From 20CM-2-55-15 sp963738025 (GTDB taxonomy: Bacteria; Acidobacteriota; Terriglobia; 20CM-2-55-15), in NCBI GenBank assembly GCA_963738025.1, contig CAVTWA010000051.1, forward strand, positions 186,001 through 250,000: DNA of 64,000 bases, written 5' to 3'. The position numbers and the translations under genes were made by a program. The notes below the pieces were generated by a model. It was given only the letters and a program-made list of their open reading frames with translations, had not been told where the DNA came from and made no database searches. Positions 28,725 through 36,087 of this stretch are shown here, in pieces (position 1 is the first letter of the stretch; every line of letters begins with the position of its first letter).

Positions 28725-29386
28725 TTCCGGCTGGCCTCTTCCAGAATCTTGATGCCGGAACTCGTGCCGAGCCGGGATGCGCCTGCCTGGAGCATCACGC
28801 GGGCTTCGGCGTAGTTGCGAATCCCTCCGGCCGCCTTGATCTGAATGTCAGGAAGCAGATTGGAGCGCATCAGCCGCACATCCTCAACCGTCGCGCCCGA
28901 CGGTCCGTAACCCGTCGAGGTCTTCATGAAATCGGGTTTCACGCGGTTTGCAATCTTGCAGGCGCGGATCTTCTCGTCATCTGTCAAATACGCGGTCTCG
29001 ATGATGAATTTGCTATGAACGCCAAGTGTTCGAGCCTTTGCCGTCAGGTGTTGCATCTCGTCTTCGATGGCGCGGTCGTCGCCCGATTTCAATGCCGCAA
29101 TGTTTATCACAAAATCCATTTCGTCGGCGCCGCGTGCCGCGGAGGCGCGCATCTCCGCCTCTTTGATTTCCGTGAACGTTATACCAAAAGGGAAGGCAAT
29201 CACGGTGGCGATCTTTATCCGGGAGTCTTTCAGGAGATCGCGTGCCATGGGAACGTACGAAGGGAAGATACATACGGCTGCCATGCCATATTCGATCGCC
29301 TCCGAGCAAAGCCGCCGAATGTCATTCGTGGTTCCGATGGGGCGCAGCAGCGTGTGATCGATATACCGGCCGAAATCAGACTTCAT
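28721..29386 (-). CDS. deoC: Deoxyribose-phosphate aldolase
   Basis: DeoC cleaves 2-deoxyribose 5-phosphate to glyceraldehyde 3-phosphate and acetaldehyde in nucleoside salvage. ATG 29386 gives 221 residues starting MKSDFGRYIDHTLLRP, the usual N terminus; a longer frame to 29422 only adds residues from the R5 repeat. Key residues are Asp91 (EMDFVINI), the Schiff-base Lys155 (MKTSTGYG) and Lys184 (IKAAGGIR). It is the middle gene of hpt-deoC-SpoIIE, with four-base overlap to the phosphatase gene. Confidence 0.95.
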   Translation of the reverse strand: MKSDFGRYIDHTLLRPIGTTNDIRRLCSEAIEYGMAAVCIFPSYVPMARDLLKDSRIKIATVIAFPFGITFTEIKEAEMRASAARGADEMDFVINIAALKSGDDRAIEDEMQHLTAKARTLGVHSKFIIETAYLTDDEKIRACKIANRVKPDFMKTSTGYGPSGATVEDVRLMRSNLLPDIQIKAAGGIRNYAEARVMLQAGASRLGTSSGIKILEEASRK

Positions 29387-29418
29387 TGTTTGATGGCTGC
29401 GCGCTATCGCGCTTGCAT
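29387..29418 (-). repeat. R5 leader module between hpt and deoC
   Basis: Read on the minus strand, ATGCAAGCGCGATAGCGCGC followed by AGCCATCAA runs directly into the deoC ATG. It fills the whole hpt-deoC gap. The GCGC-GATA-GCGC core can form a short hairpin. Confidence 0.75.
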
Positions 29419-29955
29419 TCACTCCGTTTCATGTAAAACCCGTATATCCCGCAGGTTGCGATACCGCTGCGCATAGTCAAGACCGAAGCCGACGACGAAT
29501 TTATTGGGGATTTTGAATCCGACGTAATCGAGCGGTTTTTCGTACTTTGAATTTCCAGGTTTTTCCAGCAATGCCGCAGTGCGGAGGGATCGCGCACCCC
29601 GTCCTGAAAGGATGTTGTAAACGTGAAGCAGAGTGAGGCCGCTGTCCACGATGTCTTCGACAATAATGACATCTTTGCCTTCAATCTGGATTCCCAGGTC
29701 CTTCTCGATATGAATTGTTCCGGATGTCGTCGTCGCATCGCCATAACTTGACACCGACATAAAATCGACCTCTATAGGAATTTCCGTGGAGATCGTCCGG
29801 ATCAGGTCTGCGAGGAAAATGAAACTGCCCTTGAGTATGCCGACCACTGTCGCGCTGCGGTCGGCAAAGTCTTTGGAGATCTGCTGGCCCAATTCTACAA
29901 TGCGGAGTTGGATCTCCTCTTCAGTGATCAAAACCGTGCCGAGCGCCGTTTTCAT
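29419..29955 (-). CDS. hpt: Hypoxanthine phosphoribosyltransferase
   Basis: This 178-residue purine salvage enzyme joins hypoxanthine or guanine to PRPP. The PRPP loop EDIVDSG is at residues 100-106, a VGILKGSFIFLADL segment precedes it, and the purine-contact region FVVGFGLDYAQRYRNL is near the C terminus. It heads an operon with deoC, which fits nucleoside salvage. No strong ribosome site is visible before ATG 29955. Confidence 0.95.
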   Translation of the reverse strand: MKTALGTVLITEEEIQLRIVELGQQISKDFADRSATVVGILKGSFIFLADLIRTISTEIPIEVDFMSVSSYGDATTTSGTIHIEKDLGIQIEGKDVIIVEDIVDSGLTLLHVYNILSGRGARSLRTAALLEKPGNSKYEKPLDYVGFKIPNKFVVGFGLDYAQRYRNLRDIRVLHETE

Positions 29956-30005
29956 CGCGTCGCTAGTTTATGGTATAAACGCGGGAGATTCCAGCGAGGT
30001 CACGA

Positions 30006-31070
30006 ATGCTTAATAAAGCATTATCCGTCCTGGCATTCTCTTGTTTTATAACGACTTTCCTTTTCGGCCAGACAACTCCGGCTCCTCAGCGCCGCGCCGA
30101 TGGCTACATTCGCGGCAAGGTGATCATCGCTGAGAATCACGGCGCGGATCAGCGGATCGAAGTGCGCCTTGAAAAGTCCGCCGTTCAGGTCCTCATGACG
30201 ACGTTTACCGATGCAGCCGGCAACTTCGAGTTCCGCAGTCTGGCGCCCGGCAGCTATACCGTTTCCATCGATCTGGAAGGTTATGAGCCGGTACGCCAAG
30301 GTGTCGATGTGTTCAATAATCTGGGCAGCAACGCGGTGACGATCTTTCTCAACAAGCCTGCGGTCACGATCAAGGAACGGCCGACGGGGCTCGATGCGGA
30401 CGATCCCGATATTGTCGACGTCAGCCAGATGAAAGACAGTCTGCCGAAGAAAGCAGTGCAGGATTACGAAAAGGCGATCGACGAGAAGCAGAAAGGCCGG
30501 ATGGAGAGCGCCGTGAAACTGCTGGAAGATGCGATCCGTCTGGCTCCGAATTTTTTCCACGCGCATAACAATCTCGGCATTTTGTATCTGTCCGCCAAGC
30601 GATTTGGAGAGGCCGAGCGGGAATTCAAAGAAAGCCACCAGCTGAATCCAAAGACGGAGCGGCCGTTGGTAAACCTGGGAAGCCTGTATATCGAAGAAGC
30701 TTCGCTGGCGAAGAGCGATAAAGAATCGGCTGGCAAGCTGCTGGATCAGGCTCTGGATAACCTGGAACAATCGGTCAAATTGAATCCACGATCCGCGCTC
30801 GGTTATTTCCTTCTGGGACAGGCCAACTACCGCTCCTCGTTTCTGGAGGAAGCGGAAGCCGCTTTCAAGAAAGCGCGCGAACTAAACCCTTCCTTGTCCG
30901 CTGCCCGTCTGATGCTGGCCAACATCTACGTACAACAGTCGCGATGGGCCGATGTTGTTGAGAATCTTGACGCGTATCTGAAGGAGAATCCGAAAGCAAC
31001 AGACCGCGCCAGCGTCGAGGAGATGCGCGACAGAATCAGCAAGGGCATGCAGCCTTCCGGCAAGCAATAG
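30006..31070 (+). CDS. Secreted carboxypeptidase-regulatory plus TPR protein
   Basis: The 354-residue protein has a signal peptide (to about LFGQTT), a carboxypeptidase-regulatory-like beta-sandwich (residues 30-118, GYIRGKVII ... GSYTVSIDLEGYEPV) and then TPR repeats (residues 140-340, HNNLGILYLSAKRFGEAERE). This fusion is common among Acidobacteriota secreted proteins, but its function is unknown. A possible extended -10, TGGTATAAA, lies at 29971-29979. A GAGGT precedes ATG 30006. It diverges from hpt. Confidence 0.85.
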   Translation: MLNKALSVLAFSCFITTFLFGQTTPAPQRRADGYIRGKVIIAENHGADQRIEVRLEKSAVQVLMTTFTDAAGNFEFRSLAPGSYTVSIDLEGYEPVRQGVDVFNNLGSNAVTIFLNKPAVTIKERPTGLDADDPDIVDVSQMKDSLPKKAVQDYEKAIDEKQKGRMESAVKLLEDAIRLAPNFFHAHNNLGILYLSAKRFGEAEREFKESHQLNPKTERPLVNLGSLYIEEASLAKSDKESAGKLLDQALDNLEQSVKLNPRSALGYFLLGQANYRSSFLEEAEAAFKKARELNPSLSAARLMLANIYVQQSRWADVVENLDAYLKENPKATDRASVEEMRDRISKGMQPSGKQ

Positions 31071-31075
31071 CGCAT

Positions 31076-31180
31076 AGCCATCAATAACGTGAGCGGCAGC
31101 GAACGCAAGCGCGATAGCGCGCAGCCATCAATAACGTGAGCGGTAGCGAACGCAAGCGCGACAGCGCGCAGCCATCAATA
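31076..31180 (+). repeat. R5 leader module, tandem 47-bp duplication
   Basis: A 47-bp unit (beginning AGCCATCAATAACGTGAGCG) is repeated at 31076, 31123 and, partially, 31170. Copies differ at two positions. The array ends three bases before the glycerate kinase ATG, leaving no ordinary ribosome site. Confidence 0.9.
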
Positions 31181-31183
31181 AAC

Positions 31184-32509
31184 ATGAATCGTGAAGAACT
31201 TCGTCATTCGGCGCGGCTGATCTGGGAAGCTGCTCTGAATGCTGCCAATCCTGCCACGTGCATAAGAAGATTCGTTTCGTTGAAAGACGGAGTGCTTTGG
31301 GTCGGAGGTAAGAGCGTTCCAGTCCAAGGGAGAGTTGTCGTTATCGGTGCCGGCAAAGCCGGTGCAAAGATGGCGCAAGTCATCGAAGAAATTCTGGGTG
31401 ACCACATCTCGGCCGGCATTATCTCGACGAAATATGGGCATGCGCTCCGCCTCCGTCGCATCCGGCTCATTGAGGCTGGACATCCCATTCCAGATGCTGC
31501 CGGAGTGCGGGCCGTGCAGGAAACTCGCCAACTCGTCAGCGGTCTCACTAAAGACGATATCGTCCTCTGTCTTATGTCGGGGGGAGGTTCAGCGTTGTGG
31601 CCTGCTCCTGCCGAGGGCATCTCGCTGGAGGAGAAACAGGCAGTCACGCAAGCTTTGCTGCGCGCCGGCGCAACGATCCTCGAGTTGAATGCGGTGCGTA
31701 AACACCTTTCGGAGCTCAAAGGCGGCCAACTGGCCCGATGGGCTGCGCCGGCGCGTGTTATTTCGCTGATCATGTCGGATGTGATCGGTGATCCGCTCGA
31801 CTTTATTGCGTCCGGTCCGACGGCTCCGGATACCACGTCCTTTTCGGATGCCGTGGCGATCATGGAGAAGTACAGCATCGATGTTGCCGCTTCAGTCCGT
31901 AAACGTCTTCAAGATGGAGCGCGTGGCCGCATTGCCGACACCCCGAAAACGAACGATCCACTGTTCGAGCGTGTCGAAAACCACATCATTGCAAACAACA
32001 AACTACTGATTGATGCGGCCGCGGCTCGCGCGCGCGAACTTGGATTTGGGACACTTATTCTCAGCAGCGGTCTTGAAGGTGAGGCCAGAGACGCCGGACA
32101 GTTTTTTGCGTCAATCGCGCAGGAGATCGAAAGCACTGGAAATCCGATACCATCCCCGGCTTGTATTCTTGCTGCCGGAGAAACGACCGTCACCGTTCGC
32201 GGTAACGGCGTCGGCGGCCGCAACCAGGAAATGGCGCTCGCCTGGGCCATCGCGATGGCATCACGGAACGCGGCGGCGAGGGACTGCTTCGCCAGCGTTG
32301 CCAGCGACGGAACCGATGGGCCGACCGACGCCGCCGGCGGGATCGTCGATCCGACGACCTGCGCCCGCGCAGTTGAGCTGGGTCTGGCTCCGGCGATGTT
32401 TCTCCGCAACAATGACTCGTTCAGCCTTCTTGAAGAGACGGGCGATTTGATTATCACCGGTCCGACGCACACGAATTTGATGGATCTGCAGATTCTGCTG
32501 GTTGGGTGA
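31184..32509 (+). CDS. Glycerate 2-kinase (GckA/TtuD, DUF4147 type)
   Basis: The enzyme phosphorylates D-glycerate to 2-phosphoglycerate. ATG 31184 (MNREELRHSARLIWEAA, 441 residues) matches the usual N terminus; a longer in-frame start at 31136 is only R5 repeat. Family motifs are VVVIGAGKAGAKMA, LCLMSGGGSALWPAP, AVRKHLSELKGGQLA, ISLIMSDVIGDPLDFIASGP and GGRNQEMALA. The upstream 5' region is the R5 duplication and a convergent R3 palindrome follows the stop. Confidence 0.93.
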   Translation: MNREELRHSARLIWEAALNAANPATCIRRFVSLKDGVLWVGGKSVPVQGRVVVIGAGKAGAKMAQVIEEILGDHISAGIISTKYGHALRLRRIRLIEAGHPIPDAAGVRAVQETRQLVSGLTKDDIVLCLMSGGGSALWPAPAEGISLEEKQAVTQALLRAGATILELNAVRKHLSELKGGQLARWAAPARVISLIMSDVIGDPLDFIASGPTAPDTTSFSDAVAIMEKYSIDVAASVRKRLQDGARGRIADTPKTNDPLFERVENHIIANNKLLIDAAAARARELGFGTLILSSGLEGEARDAGQFFASIAQEIESTGNPIPSPACILAAGETTVTVRGNGVGGRNQEMALAWAIAMASRNAAARDCFASVASDGTDGPTDAAGGIVDPTTCARAVELGLAPAMFLRNNDSFSLLEETGDLIITGPTHTNLMDLQILLVG

Positions 32510-32521
32510 AGGTGGGATTAG

Positions 32522-32589
32522 GATCAGCCACGAATTGAACGAATTAAACGAATTCAATTCGTTAAATTCGTTCAATTCGTGGCTTATCC
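32522..32589. repeat. R3 palindrome, copy 3
   Basis: An inverted repeat with arms GATCAGCCACGAATTGAACG and its inverse ending GTGGCTTATC sits between convergent genes, starting 12 bases after the glycerate kinase stop. Confidence 0.9.
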
Positions 32590-32595
32590 ACTCTT

Positions 32596-33051
32596 TTATT
32601 TCCGGATACTGTTGAGGAACTGCCGCATCCGCTGGTCTGCGACCTGCTGGAACATGCGGACGCGGGCTTGCTGACGCGGTCTCAAAAGAGGATCGACATT
32701 ACTTAAAAACCGTTGCTGGTTCGCCTGCATGTCGGCATCGGCTTTGTCGAGATCTTGTATGGCGCGTTTGACGTCTTCGTCCGAGCTGCCGGGACGCTGT
32801 ATCAGCATTTTTAACTGCTGCAGCGTATCCAGCCGGCGTCCGCTGATTTCCAGCCGGTTCTGGATAAATTCCTGGAGAAAAGGGTAGATCTTTCCAAAGA
32901 GATCCTGATTCACGTTGACGACACGTTGAAACTCACCGGCATAGAATGTCAGAACAGAATCTTCAAGTTTGGGCGTTTGCGGCCGTTGCGAGGCCAGACC
33001 ATTCGCGCTCGAGGCAACCACGAGCAGGAAGGCGATGGCACATGTCCTCAT
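32596..33051 (-). CDS. Periplasmic helical protein of the ECF sigma operon
   Basis: The 151-residue product has a signal peptide (LLVVASSANGLA) and a helical mature part (FYAGEFQRVVNVNQDLFGKI ... RQQARVRMFQQVADQRMRQF) that resembles Spy/CpxP-like envelope stress proteins in style only. Its ATG overlaps the anti-sigma stop by four bases. It is probably a target or modulator of the sigma/anti-sigma pair. Confidence 0.75.
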   Translation of the reverse strand: MRTCAIAFLLVVASSANGLASQRPQTPKLEDSVLTFYAGEFQRVVNVNQDLFGKIYPFLQEFIQNRLEISGRRLDTLQQLKMLIQRPGSSDEDVKRAIQDLDKADADMQANQQRFLSNVDPLLRPRQQARVRMFQQVADQRMRQFLNSIRK

Positions 33052-33581
33052 TGGAAACGCTGCGTCCCTTTCTGTACGGCGGCCTGGAGCATCTGCTGGA
33101 GTTGTGCCTGTTCCGAATCGTTGAGATCGATCAGATCGTCAAAAACCGTTTTCTCCGTACCTAATTCAATCAGATCCGCGGCGGCCGGGGCTGATTGAGA
33201 AGACTCCACAGCGGTTGACGGGATTTTTTCGTTTTGCAAATGCCATAAGAATGCGCCGGTCGGAATAGCGACGGCAAGAAGCAGCGACAGTGCCCAGGCC
33301 AAACCGGGACGTACGCTCCAGCCGGAGGTCCACGCTTGCCAGCCGGACTGGCGCCTGATGGAACGGGAGAGCAATTCATCCCGAACCGAGGAACGGAACC
33401 GCGCCCAATCTGGCTCTGGAATTTCGCTATCGAGCGAAGTCATCTCAGTGTGCAAGGGCCGCAGCGAATCCCATGTTTCGCGGCACCGGACGCACGAATC
33501 AAGATGCATTCTGTGGACGGCCGGAGCCTCTCCGCTTTCCATCCAATTCAGAAAATCTTCTGGTTTCAAATGACCGAACAT
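33048..33581 (-). CDS. Anti-sigma factor with zinc-finger-like N terminus
   Basis: The 177-residue protein has an N-terminal HLDSCVRC motif (about residues 26-33) of the zinc-binding anti-sigma domain type, one membrane helix (PGLAWALSLLLAVAIPTGAF) and a periplasmic tail. It starts nine bases after the sigma gene stop and overlaps the downstream gene. It should hold the ECF sigma factor at the membrane until an envelope signal releases it. Confidence 0.85.
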   Translation of the reverse strand: MFGHLKPEDFLNWMESGEAPAVHRMHLDSCVRCRETWDSLRPLHTEMTSLDSEIPEPDWARFRSSVRDELLSRSIRRQSGWQAWTSGWSVRPGLAWALSLLLAVAIPTGAFLWHLQNEKIPSTAVESSQSAPAAADLIELGTEKTVFDDLIDLNDSEQAQLQQMLQAAVQKGTQRFQ

Positions 33582-33590
33582 AAATGTTTC

Positions 33591-34187
33591 CTATGCCTGA
33601 TTCTTCTTTAAATCTGGATCTTTTACCAGTTTTCTGAGCTTTTCCAGGGCAAAAAATACACTCGCCTTGATCGTCGAGATCGAGCGGCCCGAAACCTTGG
33701 CGATTTCCTCGTAGCTGAGCTGTTCGTTAATCCGCAGCTCGAGGATCGCTTTCTGTTTCGGAGGCAGCATTTTCACCAGCCGGCGGAACTGTTCGCGCTG
33801 CTCGCGTTCTTCAAGCTGATGCTGCACTGTCGAGTGCACGCTTCCGGTATATTCCGTAACCTCGACAAACTCCTGGGAGTGCTTTTTGACGTGGTTGATG
33901 CAGTGGTTCATCGCAATACGATATAGCCACGTCTTGAGGCTCGACTCCCGCCGGAATGTGCCCAGGTGTTCAAACGCCTTGATGAACACCTCTTGCGCAA
34001 GGTCCATTGCGTCTTCCCGATTGTCCACGAAGCGATAGCACACCCGGTAAATCTGCCGCTCATAGCGGACCATGATCTCGTCGAACGCTGCCGTATCGCC
34101 GGCCAGGTAGCGCTCGACAAGTTCGGCATCTACATCGGGATTAGTCGCGGTCATCGGCATGGATGCTGTCAACGTGCGGTCCATCAT
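33591..34187 (-). CDS. ECF-family RNA polymerase sigma factor
   Basis: This sigma-70 family regulator of 198 residues has region 2 (DEIMVRYERQIYRVCYRFV ... AMDLAQEVFIKAF, SLKTWLYRIAMN) and region 4 (LPPKQKAILELRINEQLSYEEIA, STIKASVFFALEKLRK). Alternative starts exist at the second ATG and at MPMTATNPD. It heads the sigma, anti-sigma and periplasmic protein operon and diverges from the ABC exporter genes, which could be part of its response. Confidence 0.93.
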   Translation of the reverse strand: MMDRTLTASMPMTATNPDVDAELVERYLAGDTAAFDEIMVRYERQIYRVCYRFVDNREDAMDLAQEVFIKAFEHLGTFRRESSLKTWLYRIAMNHCINHVKKHSQEFVEVTEYTGSVHSTVQHQLEEREQREQFRRLVKMLPPKQKAILELRINEQLSYEEIAKVSGRSISTIKASVFFALEKLRKLVKDPDLKKNQA

Positions 34188-34203
34188 ACATTTTGGACAT
34201 GTA

Positions 34204-34232
34204 TTGACCTACCTGGGTTTAATGACGATAAG
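34204..34232 (+). promoter_or_regulatory. Candidate sigma-70 promoter for the ABC exporter genes
   Basis: TTGACC (34204-34209) and GATAAG (34227-34232) are separated by 17 bases, about 50 bases before ATG 34284. The -35 box matches five of six consensus bases and the -10 four of six. Confidence 0.35.
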
Positions 34233-34283
34233 AATGCGAACCGGACCGGACACGGCCATAAGTTAATATAAAATCAGAGTTGT

Positions 34284-36047
34284 ATGGGGCTATTTGAGTC
34301 ACACAAGTGGCATGTTATGAAAGGCCTACGCGCCTATCTCGTGCCGCACCGCGGCCGCATCGCGGCCGGCTTCCTTTGTGTCATTCTAACAAACCTCTTT
34401 TTGCTGGCCATGCCCCGGGTCATGGGTTATGCGGTGGACAGTCTGAAAGAGTCGGTCACGCAGGGGAAACTGGCATTTTACGCGGCGCTGATCATCGGAC
34501 TGGCGGCATGTGAAGGCGTTTTCCGGTTTTTGATGCGGCGGCTCATCATCGGCGTGTCGCGCGACATCGAATACTCGATGCGGAACGACCTTTTCCGGCA
34601 CCTGGAAGCATTGCCGATGTCGTTCTATCAGCGGAATAAAACCGGCGATCTGATGTCCCGGGCCACGAACGATCTGAGTAATGTCCGAATGCTCTTCGGC
34701 CCCGGCATCATGTATACCGCAAATACGATTGTCGTTGCGATCGTGGCTGTTTTGCTGATGCTGCGGATGAACTGGCAGTTGACTCTGCTGGCGCTCCTGC
34801 CGTTGCCCGCGGTCTCGTTCAGCGTGCGCCACTTCGGCAGGAAAATTCACGATCTTACCGAGGAATCGCAATCCCGGCTTGGCGATTTGAGCACGCGTGT
34901 TCAGGAGAGCATGGCGGGTATCCGTGTCGTTAAAGCCTTTGTCCAGGAGAAGTCGGAGATCGCTGAATTTGAACGGATGAACCAGTCGCTCGTCAGTAAG
35001 AATCGCGAGTTGATCCGTGTGCAGAGTCTGTTTTACCCGACCATGGAGTTGATGATCGGATTCGCAACTGTGGTCGTGATCTGGTTCGGAGGCCGCCAGG
35101 TCATTCAAGGCGCTATTTCTCTGGGCGAGTTTGTGGCGTTTACCGTTTATCTCGGCCGCCTGACATGGCCGATGATTGCACTCGGATGGGTGGTCAACCT
35201 GTTGGAACGTGGCCGCGCGTCGCTGGAGCGCCTGAACTATATTTTCGCAACGATTCCCGAAGTGAAGGATGATGAGCAGACGGCGCCCGATTTCGAGATT
35301 CAAGGCCAGATCGAATTTCGTCATCTGACCTTTTCATATGACGGAAGCCAGACGCTGCGAAATATTTCTCTGGTGATTCCGCAGGGCAGGACTGTAGCGA
35401 TCGTTGGCGCAACCGGGTCCGGCAAAACCACTCTTGTCCAGTTGATTCCGAGACTTTACAACGCGCCGCCGAACTCGCTCTTGATCGATGGCATTCCCGT
35501 AGAACGCATTCCTCTGGCAAAGCTGCGTAGCGCGATTGGATTCATCCCTCAGGACACATTTCTTTTTGGAGAAACGATTCGCGAGAACATCGCGTTCGGC
35601 GTGGAATCGGCAGCCGATGAAGAGATTTATCGTGCCGCGGCTATCTCGAGCATCGATACGGACGTGGAGGGTTTTCCCGGCAAATACGAAACGATGGTGG
35701 GCGAACGCGGCATTACGCTGTCGGGCGGGCAAAAGCAGCGTACGGCGATATCGCGCGCAGTCCTTCGGGATCCGAAAATCCTGATTCTGGATGACGCGTT
35801 ATCGAGCGTCGACACCTACACTGAAGAACAGATCCTGCGCGAGCTGAAGGATGTAATGCGGGATCGTACGTCGATCCTGATCAGCCATCGCGTTTCGACC
35901 GTAAAGGATGCGGATGAAATCATCGTCCTCGATCACGGCCAGATCGTTGAACGCGGGACTCACGCCGAGTTGTTAGCCAAGGACGGTTACTATGCGGAGC
36001 TGCACCGCCGGCAGCTGTTGGAGGAAGAACTGGCTGTCAGCGAATAG
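34284..36047 (+). CDS. ABC exporter half-transporter A (degenerate Walker B)
   Basis: The 587-residue protein has an N-terminal six-helix membrane domain (to about 320) and an ABC ATPase domain with GATGSGKTT, LSGGQKQR and ILILDDALSSVD. Aspartate 504 replaces the usual catalytic glutamate after Walker B, so this subunit's own site should hydrolyse ATP poorly. This is typical of one half of a heterodimeric type IV exporter such as TM287/288. The partner is the next gene, 40 bases downstream. Confidence 0.93.
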   Translation: MGLFESHKWHVMKGLRAYLVPHRGRIAAGFLCVILTNLFLLAMPRVMGYAVDSLKESVTQGKLAFYAALIIGLAACEGVFRFLMRRLIIGVSRDIEYSMRNDLFRHLEALPMSFYQRNKTGDLMSRATNDLSNVRMLFGPGIMYTANTIVVAIVAVLLMLRMNWQLTLLALLPLPAVSFSVRHFGRKIHDLTEESQSRLGDLSTRVQESMAGIRVVKAFVQEKSEIAEFERMNQSLVSKNRELIRVQSLFYPTMELMIGFATVVVIWFGGRQVIQGAISLGEFVAFTVYLGRLTWPMIALGWVVNLLERGRASLERLNYIFATIPEVKDDEQTAPDFEIQGQIEFRHLTFSYDGSQTLRNISLVIPQGRTVAIVGATGSGKTTLVQLIPRLYNAPPNSLLIDGIPVERIPLAKLRSAIGFIPQDTFLFGETIRENIAFGVESAADEEIYRAAAISSIDTDVEGFPGKYETMVGERGITLSGGQKQRTAISRAVLRDPKILILDDALSSVDTYTEEQILRELKDVMRDRTSILISHRVSTVKDADEIIVLDHGQIVERGTHAELLAKDGYYAELHRRQLLEEELAVSE

Positions 36048-36085
36048 ATAAGCCACGGATTGAACGGATTCAACGGATTCAATCA
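36047..36085. repeat. R3 half-copy
   Basis: Only one arm of the R3 palindrome (GATAAGCCACGGATTGAACG followed by GATTCAACGGATTCAAT) remains. It fills the gap between the two ABC exporter genes and ends two bases before the second ATG, leaving no ordinary ribosome site. Confidence 0.85.
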
Positions 36086-36087
36086 AT

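Noticed and set aside
29387..29422. Longer deoC start at 29422
   Set aside because: The extra 12 residues are R5 repeat and the overlap with hpt would grow; the ATG at 29386 gives the usual DeoC N terminus.
31136..31183. Upstream start for glycerate kinase adding SGSERKRDSAQPSIN
   Set aside because: The added residues are translated R5 repeat, and the family's N terminus begins at the ATG at 31184.
34386..35324. 312-codon minus-strand frame opposite the ABC exporter gene A
   Set aside because: It is an antisense shadow of conserved exporter sequence; it is rich in His, Arg and Gln and has no family signature.
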